DNA from: Blastomussa wellsi
Taxonomy: Eukaryota > Cnidaria > Anthozoa > Scleractinia > Plerogyridae
Reading direction: 5' to 3'
NCBI GenBank assembly: GCA_947652115.1
Contig: OX393563.1
Coordinates: forward strand, 9,507,495-9,571,494
Length of the DNA stretch: 64,000 nucleotides
Part shown: piece after piece, positions 56,501 to 64,000 of the stretch
How positions within the stretch are numbered: the stretch's first letter is position 1
How the letters are laid out: every line of letters starts with the position of its first letter
The notes under the pieces: model-generated
The model's input: the letters and a program-made list of their open reading frames with translations, nothing else
The model's database searches: none
Told to the model about the DNA's origin: nothing
Made by a program: the position numbers and the translations under genes

Positions 56501-59500
56501 TTACTGCCATTCCTATCCAATTTATATTGTACCTCTATTAAGTGGCCAACCTCTATTAAGCGGCCACTTTTCAAAGTCCCGAGGGTGGCCGCTTAATAGA
56601 GGTCGGACTGTATTTTGATTCACACTGATGTACATACTTTCTCTTCAGAATTGAAAGCCGAAATCGAGAGACTGAAGCTTTCCCATACTGGAGCTAATCA
56701 GGAAATAAGTTCAATAGCTCTAGCAGAAGTAGCTCAGCTGAGAGAGAAACTCAAGGAAACCCAGCACCTTCTGGCCGAGTCAACTAGGTGAGTTAATAAC
56801 TGAATGTGTACTCCAGGAAACTATTATGATTAATACCTAAAACATTGATAAAACTATTGTAGTAGTCTTGGTGATGATTCTTTCTTTCAAGAGAGCAAAA
56901 AGTAGATTGGGGATTGCAGCTGTCGGTGCTGATACCATTATCTCATAAACGGCCAATTTAGCAGCGTTCAGTGTATTCTTGCAGTTGATAACCTAAAGCT
57001 AGCAGTTTATTTTACGTCAAAAAACATTCTCTAGCAGTCCATCAAACAAGCCACAGCATGTTATGACTTGTGACTATAGTGTGCTAATGAGGTCTGACAG
57101 ATTTTGTGATCAATAGTACCTCTGACTAATTAGATATGTAGTAAGTCTTTCAAATAGTAAGGTATGAGATATCCTTTTTACTTATCTGTTTTGACATCAA
57201 GGAATTGGCAGGAGAAACTTGCACTGACAGAGAAGAGAAAACTTGAAGAGGCAGAAAAACTCAAGGTAATACAAACGTGAAGATATCATAAGTGTGGATT
57301 TCACAAGCCTGTTCCAGGCTCTCAGATAGTGGAGCACGCAAAGAAAAGATATGCGAGCAGGAGAGCAAAGAGGTGGGGTTCCAGGCTCTCAGATAGTGGA
57401 GAATGCGAAGAAAACATACGCGAGGGAAGCGTGCCCCACTATCTGAGAGCCTGGAACAGACTAGGATTTCACTTGATATGTCAGTTGGTTTGTTGAAAAA
57501 CTGTTTCTTGTTTGTTGTTTTTAATCTTGCAGAAAGCGGGCATTTCTTTTAAAGTGGACAACCGATTACCAAATCTTGTCAATTTGAACGAGGACCCTCA
57601 ACTGTCGGAAATGTTGCTGTATATGCTGAAAGAAGGTATGTAAATCCATACAGAGCCTGTCCTTTGAAATATTGAATCATCTTTTCCTAATGTACCGCAG
57701 TCTGATGTTGAGGGGTATCGTGAGGGGGCTGGAGCCCGGGAGAATAGGAGTTGGGAGAAGACAGGGCTGGTAACGGAGAAATAGAGAAAGATTTTTCAAC
57801 GTTGCGAAAAATTTTGCAATAGAAATAGTACAAAGGAACAGATCCCATGACCTCACCCCACTTCAGATGGGCATCAAGACGAGGAAATGTTAGTTTTTTA
57901 TGACGACAGTATTGAAACCGCTCTGACTGCATATAATCAACATATGTGTTTGCAGGGGAGACAACGGTTGGTCAGACTGATCATGATATTAAACTGAATG
58001 GTGCACTTGTGGCGGAAACGCACTGGTAAGCATTTGACATGTTCATGCCTTTTTTATTTGTAAGTCCATCAGGCTGTGTGTATTTGAATTTTGTGCAAAA
58101 TGTTTTTTTTCTTTTAGTGTCTTGCGAAATGAGGGAGACAAGGTCACTGTATCGCCCATAGGTAAAATATGTCTGCTGTTTGAAACTAACTATGGTTGAA
58201 CCCTTTCATCCTCATTATTTTGAGGTCTTTGTGTAAGGACGCATTCTCGGCCCCATTCTTTTTAGTGTGCAGTTTTCCCTGACACTCACTTTTTTTTGCA
58301 GGGGATGCACCGACGTACGTCAATGGTCAGCTGATCCTGGAAGAGACTGTACTTCATCATGTAAGTGATCACACAGTGACCATCATTATGTCATATCATA
58401 TACCCCTTTTGGCTATGTCATGTGATGTTTTTAGATCGAACGCACACGCGAAAACTAGTCGGGGTGGGTAGGGGGCGGTGGTTTAGGGCCCAACCGCCCT
58501 CGACCCACCCCTGTCTAGCAGGAGCTTGCTCGCAGGCTAGAAAACTATTTGGTGGGTCACTGTTTGGACGTATTTCGATTTACTCTAATGTCTTAAAACC
58601 AAAGTAATCATAATTGACATATAAAATCATCCAGGGGGCCAATCAAAACTCGAAGCAATACATGGAGCTGGCAAGAAGTGTGGGGAAATTTTCGAGAGCG
58701 AGCCAAAATTGGTTTGGGTTTTTTATTTGATTGTTTGAAGAGGATGTGGCACTAATCTAAGTAAAATAAAACCAATCTAAGCGCGAATTACTCACTCAAG
58801 TGAAACAACCCCAACCAGAAGCTTATCATCTAGACTTATCATCTTCTGCCCCAACATAATAGTTTACTTGTGAATTCCTTGTTTTACTCATCAAGACCAT
58901 TTCACTTGCAGGCTGATCGTGTTGTTATTGGAGGTGATCACTTTTTCAGGTACATTTATTTACTTCATTTTGTTTTGTTTTTGTTAGCTTTGTTTGTCTG
59001 TTTTATCTGTAAACGCTACAGACGGATTTTAGAATATTTGAAGGTTCACAAGTCCGTTCTTAGTTCTGTGACAACATTACAAAAGGCTTTTAAAGAAAAA
59101 AATAGGTATACACGAGTGTACATGAGGCTACTGCGACAAGGGGTGACAGTGTGTAAAACCCGAACCCATGGAATGTATTACAGCCATATAAGTCATCTAA
59201 TCGAATCTTTCTTTCAACCTCTTTTGTTGCCTTCTTTTCATGTTTTCGCACTCGAAACCTGCAAATAATGTTCTCCTTTTCGTCCTTAACCTTAACACGT
59301 TGTTGATTGTATTTTAGATTAAACCATCCCAAAGAAGTCAAAAAGAGAAAACTGAGCAAGTCTGCGCCTCCAGAGCGAAGCAATCAAGAGGCAGCAGCTG
59401 TCAAAGACTTCGAGTTTGCAAGGAATGAGCTGGCACAAGCACAGAATGCAAGGTGAACATCAGTTTATTTTGGAGCGCGTTACTTACGCTAGCCAGTCAA

Positions 59501-62500
59501 AATGTATGTTTGCCTAGGCAGGTAACTATGAGGAAAAAGACATGTGACGTGTATTTTATGATACAATTAGAACCACACAGTTAAAACGTGTAAAAAAAAA
59601 CAAGCTGTTTCATGTATTTCAAACAAAGGAGGCTGCAGTCCAGAGCAGTGTTTTTGTTTTTTCCAGTAGGAAAAAAATTCATAATAGGCAATAATTCGGA
59701 AATAATTTTGCTACAAACGAATTATTTTTACATTATAATTAAAACCTAAAATATTAGGTAACTAAGGCCTGGTTTATACGTCGAATTTAATTCAGACGAA
59801 TTCAATTCAAATTAAATTCGTCGATCAGTCGACGATTACTCGAAGGGTGGTTTAGACGTCGAATTTATAACACGAATTTAAATTTTTTACTTGGGCTTCC
59901 ATACACGAGCCTTCAGAATTTGTCTGTTAACCAGCGGTGAATTTTAAAACACGCATGAAACACGCAGATTACGTGGATAAACGAAAATAAAATGGCGAGG
60001 GGCTTCGTTGAAAGGTTCATTTTGCCCAGTAGCCCAGCACGCGGCAGACAATAATACACACTTATGTTTGCCTCCCATCCCAACGTCTCTTCATCACGTT
60101 TTGCGCCGGAGTCCAGTTATCTCGCGATTCATTCGCCGTGTTTGCCGATCGAGGAAAAATACGAAAAAATAGCGGACTGTGAATAGTCTATTCGGCAATC
60201 AAACATTCCAATCAAACACATACACCTTTTCCACAAGATATGCGTGAATACTTTGTATTCCTCTGGCAAATTGTGCACTCGGACGGCAACTTTTTTACCC
60301 ACAAAGACGTTTCGAGCAAAGAAAAGCGGGAATAGCGCGGGAAAAGTTAGAACGAAGGAACTGTTTGCGCATGCGACATGAACGAAATGTACCACGGGCT
60401 CAAAGGATATACATTATATATAAATTTTAATAAAGTATGCATTTAATTCGATGCGTCTGTTGTGCGACGTTAATTGAAGACGCGCTATCGCAATTGTATC
60501 CGTCCTAGCCAGACGGATAAAACGTCTTGGACGAATTTAATTCATCCGACGAATGTAATTCGATTTATACGTCGCTCAATCGTCGAATTTAATTACCAGC
60601 AGGTCCTTGAATTAAATTCGTCCGAATTTAATTCGACGATTGTGCGACGTATAAACAGGGCCTAAGTGACGTTTGAAGTCCTCCAAGTTCGTTGCCACAC
60701 TTCTCGTGTGACATTGCTTTTAGTCTTTGTTTGCTATTCTTTCGTGTTCTTATAATCACAGACTTCAAGCTGAGTTGGAAGAAGCAAGAGAAGAGGCTAG
60801 AATTCAAGCCCAGGAGGAAATTGTAGCAAGAATACAGGAAGCCAAGGTAATAGCTGTCAGTGTGAGCAATTCTAAGCGACTTTACCATTTTGGAAGTTAA
60901 CCTGTGTCGGTTTTCCTCGAACAGGAAGCCGCCCAACAAGAACTGTCGGAACAGAAGCAAGAGTTCGAGGAACGAGTCACACATCTCCATGAAGCTATGG
61001 TAAGTGCTGGTTGGTTGCTTGTATGTCACGTGTCAAAATTCACTGTTCTTATTGGTTAATGCTTGAACTCTTCCGCTTTAGTGGAGCAGGACCAAGCGTT
61101 ATGGAACTGGGTATTTCTATTAAAAATATTCACTGTCTGAGACAGTGATTTCAGGGTAGGGCTGTAGTAAATGGTTATTAAAACTGTTCTTTTTGTGTAA
61201 ATAGGAATCTCTCACGACAGAAAAGAAACAAGCTGAATTGTCCAACCAAACAGCAGTGGAAAAGATTTCTGAGCTAGAAGCACACAGACTGGTAAGTGGA
61301 GTCCTGCCTTAGCTTGAGTGGCAGTAAATGCATTCTTTTTCTCCTTTTGTTACTCGTTTTCCTTTCGTTTTTCACATGTATTTGGCTTCGTTATAGCAGG
61401 TATCACAAAAAGTAAAGATCTCCTCCTAAGTATAAGAAAAGAACTTCTAGAGATAGTTCAAACTTATTTTTTTTTTAATTTTCCTTAGCTGCTAGAACAA
61501 GAAATCCTGAACAACAGAAAGAAGTTACAAATGGAAGCTCTAGCCGCCAAACAGGTCAGTAGAGCTGAACATAAAAAGTAACTTCGTTTCCTGCAGCCAG
61601 TTGATTACTAACACTTTTCTAGACAAAGCAAAAGAGCAAAACGAGAGAATAACTTGTAACTTCTTCGCGTCAAAGAATTGATGCACAAATAGAAAAATCG
61701 TGGCACTCTTACTTCTCTGTCCCATTGTGTTCTGCCTTCTTGCGCGTCATCGTCAAATTAAGGGGACACTCACGCTTGTTATATCATATTTTAATAACTA
61801 TGGCCTGTAGCTTTCTGTAATCGTGCTTTATTGTCTTGCAACAGAAGGAGCAAAATGCTAATAGTGGTGAAAGCAAATAAATATCAACTACGAAGAAAAA
61901 TAAGCATTGAAAGATTCAAAATTTCACCAGAACGTCATCTTTGAATTCTGGACATCCTGTCCTACTTCCCCAAAATACCTGTTCTATCTTGTTCTGTGGA
62001 ATATTTTTATCACATTTATTCGTGCATTTGGTGGCATTTGACACAAAAATTTCTATAATCAGGCGTGACACATTCGAAAAAACTATCATTGTTGCGTTTG
62101 CAGGCTTTGGAAGAAACCAAAATGAATCAGGTCCGAATTATTACAGAGCTGGAAAAAGAAAAGAAGAAAATGCAGGATGATGTACAAAAACTGAAGGACG
62201 CTAAGGTAAGGATGCAACTGAACAGTACAAACCACGTCTTTGTAGTAGAAATAAGTTTTGTTCTAACAAATTAATCAATCGCCACTGTTGGACATTCATA
62301 AATTTGTTATTCACCATACCCCGCCAGGTATTTCGTCCACTTTAAGGGCTAACCCACAAACGGCCGCTCTCATGTGGCTTTGATAGCTCAGTTGGTAGAG
62401 CACTGCACCGGTAACGCCGTGGTTTCGAATCCCGTTTAAAGCCTGAAATTTTCTTTTGAGGTCTTTGTTCCAGTAGTGTTATGGCTGCATTTGCATGTAA

Positions 62501-63708
62501 ACCGTACCTAAGTTTTGTTATGTTTCTTGTTGAGATGTTTTTATTTTACTTTCGCAGCAAAGTCGCGAAAAGATGAGAGAGGAGTTTAGGGCGTCATTCC
62601 ACAACATTGGGAGGAAAAATTCCCTTGCAGGTTAGCTTATTGAGTTTGTCACTAAAGCCTCTGGTTTTCACAAGCGACGGAGTCGGGGCCGCGAGCGGAA
62701 TCGTAGACGTTATGATCTAGTGAAAATCAAATTTGACGGAGTCGTAAGCAGAGTTCCGATTCCGCTTATGACTCCGTTGCTGTAACGATCTAGTGAAAAC
62801 TAGATTATCAGAGTCGCAAGCAGAAAGCCGAAAGGTCTACTCGAAATGCCTTAAACTAGCAATGTGATTGGTATATTCTTTCACTTCTGCTTGCGACTCC
62901 GAATCGGAAGAAAATGTAAACGTTAATTTTCTGATTCTTCCGACTCCGATTCTGTCGTGCTTATGACTCTGCTTATGAGGCCGTAAGTGCTTTAATAGTA
63001 ACACTGTTAAAGTGGATATAGTGTCAAATCCGCGAGGGCGGGTGGTTAACATTAGCTAAGGTTAGCCTGAATTTCAAACGCGCGCGACCAGAGGAAGACG
63101 TCTGAAATTCAAGCTAGGGCAAGATTTTTAGAGATAGAAAAAACACCAACATTGAAAATTTAGTCCAGGGCCTAGTTGTTCAAAACTTGGATAACAATAT
63201 CCTCCGGATAAAGCACTACCCAGTGGGTAGCGTAGTTTGTTTTGTCAATACTTATGCACTGGATCGCGATTTGTCTTGTGGATAGCGTTGTCCACCCTAC
63301 AAACAACTGGGGCCAGTATTCTATCATTAAGTGAGCATTGACTCGTAAGCAAAAAAGAAGGAATACCCAACATACCTCTTAACGTTGTTGTTGTCTTCAA
63401 ATGACTTCTGCAGATGATCCGAACAAGAAAGAGCTGTTACGAATCACCATGTCTTTAAGAGAGGCCAACAAGATCAGCCAGAGCTTGTCAAAACACATCG
63501 TGAGTAATCACAACATAATTTGTGACTCACCTTGAGACGCATGTACACACTATTGGGTTTTTCACTCGTTCATCCATTCACCGATTTTACTGTTTTTTGT
63601 TTCAGCGTCTTCATCCTTTTAACCCTTGAATTTAGTTCTAAGCTTTTGTGATTTTTCTTTATTCCATTGCAGACCTTTAGCAGGGATGATGTCTTTGTTG
63701 ACGGAAAG
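47514..63708 (+). CDS. KIF14: KIF14-type kinesin (3'-partial gene, 28 exons)
   Basis: Coding exons: 47514-48268, 49753-49984, 50511-50533, 50623-50704, 51182-51280, 51387-51439, 52019-52049, 52744-52851, 53534-53677, 53748-53869, 54074-54172, 54976-55049, 56649-56787, 57202-57265, 57533-57635, 57956-58025, 58118-58161, 58302-58360, 58912-58949, 59318-59452, 60762-60846, 60925-60999, 61205-61291, 61489-61554, 62104-62205, 62558-62630, 63414-63499, 63673-63708. They total 3084 bases, 1028 residues; the gene continues beyond the window. A disordered N-terminus of about 240 residues precedes the motor: VRVRPF, P-loop GQTGSGKS (about 329), NDKSSRSH (about 443), DLAGSE (482-487). Then come the neck, [19 protein letters not shown], an FHA domain (about 710-785, [11 protein letters not shown]) and a long coiled coil. 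Motor plus FHA in this order with that linker marks KIF14, a microtubule motor of late cytokinesis. All junctions are GT-AG except intron 11 (AT-AA). Motor loop L11 looks about 9 residues longer than usual. Confidence 0.94.
49315..49545. mobile_element. MITE (GGACACATTGTTG termini)
   Basis: Left AGCAAACAAGGACACATTGT; right AACAATGTGTCCTCTTTTGC. Internal CACAACACTGTTGTG and AACATTTTGTGTTCGC words. In KIF14-like intron 1; related to 32934-33079. Confidence 0.75.
51576..51684. repeat. Inverted repeat (AATTATTCCATGAGC ends)
   Basis: Arms GTTGGATATGAAGTGAT / ATCACTTCATATCCAAC with outer AATTATTCCAT / ATGGAATAATT-like ends. In KIF14-like intron 6. A diverged partial relative is near 53930. Confidence 0.75.
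52306..52425 (+). repeat. tRNA-derived SINE, family A (3' half)
   Basis: Only the 3' body: ATGGACTAGCATCCCATC to CCTGATGGGCCACTAGG. In KIF14-like intron 7. Confidence 0.82.
53183..53476 (+). repeat. tRNA-derived SINE, family A (full-length)
   Basis: Very close to 41476-41767; both share GTGTATTAATGGGTACC-like and GCTGGGGGGTAACCCTGCG stretches. In KIF14-like intron 8. Confidence 0.9.
54173..54975 (+). other. Predicted U12-type (AT-AA) intron of the KIF14-like gene
   Basis: Starts ATATCCTTTT, a perfect match to the U12 5' splice consensus. It has a U12-like branch site TTCTTTGAC (branch A 54965) 10 bases before its end. Only this boundary joins exon 11 (STLR) to exon 12 (YAQRARTIV) in frame. 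GT-AG alternatives, such as donor GTTAAAT at 54191 with acceptor CTCAG, shift the frame. Confidence 0.72.
54466..54600 (+). repeat. tRNA-derived SINE, family B
   Basis: Head TTAGCTCAGTTGGTAGAGCG (A box) and GCGGGTTGAAACCTC (B box), then a non-tRNA tail (GTCTTTAAATAACTGAGG, AAAAGTGCTGTC). Acceptor ends do not pair, so it is not a tRNA gene. Inside the predicted U12 intron. Confidence 0.8.
55147..56610 (+). mobile_element. pogo/Tigger-type DNA transposon, internally deleted
   Basis: Inverted termini CAGTCCGACCTCTATTAAGC / GCTTAATAGAGGTCGGACTG with further AAGCGGCCACC repeats inside each end. A TA follows the right end (56611-56612) and TA lies one base left of the left end, consistent with a blurred TA duplication. 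Only the C-terminal part of the transposase is left. Within KIF14-like intron 12. Confidence 0.88.
55636..56255 (+). pseudogene. Tigger/pogo transposase C-terminal remnant
   Basis: Frame begins near 55636 ([19 protein letters not shown]). It is broken by a tandem duplication of ATCGTCAA (55693-55700, 55701-55708) and resumes at [14 protein letters not shown]. From 55725 it is open for 176 codons to [18 protein letters not shown], an acidic stretch, a helical segment, and a terminal [11 protein letters not shown], which resembles the PIP-box-like tail of pogo/Tigger transposases. The helix-turn-helix and catalytic DDD core are missing. Confidence 0.85.
57308..57468. repeat. Inverted repeat with duplicated left arm
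   Basis: TTCCAGGCTCTCAGATAGTG occurs twice in direct orientation (about 57313 and 57380) and once inverted (CACTATCTGAGAGCCTGGAA, about 57445). In KIF14-like intron 14. A fragment occurs near 27093. Confidence 0.85.
59766..60662. mobile_element. 897-bp non-autonomous Harbinger-like element
   Basis: Inverted termini GGCCTGGTTTATACGTCG / CGACGTATAAACAGGGCC and TAA on both sides (59763-59765, 60663-60665), a TWA-type duplication. Subterminal regions are packed with GAATTTAATTCG words in both orientations. No transposase frame recognised. In KIF14-like intron 20. Confidence 0.88.
62390..62465 (+). repeat. tRNA-like SINE head
   Basis: GGCTTTGATAGCTCAGTTGG ... TTTCGAATCCCG ... TAAAGCC. The 7-bp acceptor ends pair and the D arm is good, but anticodon and T stems contain mismatches. 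Called tRNA-derived (possibly Thr-like, loop CCGGTAA), not a functional tRNA. In KIF14-like intron 25. Confidence 0.6.
62650..62960. repeat. GATCTAGTGAAAA / CGACTCCG-type diverged repeat
   Basis: Multiple GACTCCG and CGGAGTCG words in both orientations, plus GATCTAGTGAAAATC and GATCTAGTGAAAACTAG. Same family as 19650-19960. In KIF14-like intron 26. Confidence 0.55.
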
Positions 63709-63976
63709 GTAATCAAAATATCACATGTCTGTTTTTTGTTTCAGAGAAAATCTCAGTTTGCTAAGCAGAAAAGTGCGAACACTAGCAGTCATTCATGGTC
63801 AAAGTGCTTCCTAGTCTGTCTTATCCTGGGACGTATATATTTACGCTATGTTTTTAAAACCTCACTGAGCTTAGTTTATTAGGTTTCTCAGTACATCCTC
63901 AATGGCGTTCGATAATTATTTTGTCCTCCATCACTATCTCCATCATGGTAGGCATGACATTAAAACCGTGATAATC

Positions 63977-64000
63977 CCCGGCCTGATGGACCGCTGGGCT
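63977..64000. repeat. SINE family A 3' end, cut by window edge
   Basis: CCGGCCTGATGGACCGCTGG matches the 3' end of SINE family A, diverged. Its upstream body is not present here. Confidence 0.5.

Noticed and set aside
62392..62462. Possible tRNA-Thr gene
   Set aside because: The acceptor stem pairs, but T and anticodon stems are mismatched. Better explained as a tRNA-derived SINE head.
1..64000. CRISPR arrays, bacterial operons, phage or viral genes
   Set aside because: None seen. All genes are intron-split metazoan genes or transposon genes.

Overview
The window is animal genomic DNA: AT-rich, with split genes, short coding exons in long repeat-filled introns, and many transposons. The protein-coding genes are typical metazoan ones. 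The repeat mix (tRNA-derived SINEs, palindromic MITEs, PIF/Harbinger, hAT, pogo/Tigger and Penelope-like elements) and a multi-death-domain gene fit a cnidarian, most likely an anthozoan such as a coral. That placement is inference, not a database result.

Layout. (1) 3125-16152, plus strand: the 3' part of a gene encoding a disordered Ser/Gln/Asp-rich region followed by three death-domain-like repeats, one per exon. Its large intron 5238-10543 holds a decayed Penelope-like retroelement (PLE) nested in a Mutator-like MITE. (2) 16153-18998: repeat-rich spacer. (3) 18999-25811, minus strand: a complete TFIIB (GTF2B) gene in ten coding exons. (4) 25974-29198, plus strand: a complete three-exon homologue of protein C10 (C12orf57). 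It is divergent from TFIIB and shares a 162-bp promoter. (5) 29199-31752: convergent 3' ends and a long palindrome. (6) 31753-47137, minus strand: a ten-exon mitochondrial carrier of the SLC25A19 (thiamine pyrophosphate carrier) type. Its last intron contains an intact-looking PIF/Harbinger transposon (34644-37633, two ORFs, TTA target duplication), and its first intron contains a hAT transposase ORF. (7) 47514 to beyond 63708, plus strand: the first 28 coding exons of a KIF14-type kinesin (N-terminal extension, motor, FHA, coiled coil). It is divergent from the carrier across a 376-bp promoter. One KIF14 intron appears to be a U12-type intron with AT-AA ends. Others contain a pogo/Tigger remnant, a non-autonomous Harbinger-like element and SINEs.

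The host genes do not form one pathway: apoptosis or innate-immune adaptor, basal transcription, C10, mitochondrial cofactor transport, cytokinesis motor. Two head-to-head gene pairs share short promoters. Exon structures were read by hand from splice-site consensus, phase continuity and protein similarity. All coding lengths close in frame, but no transcript evidence was available.
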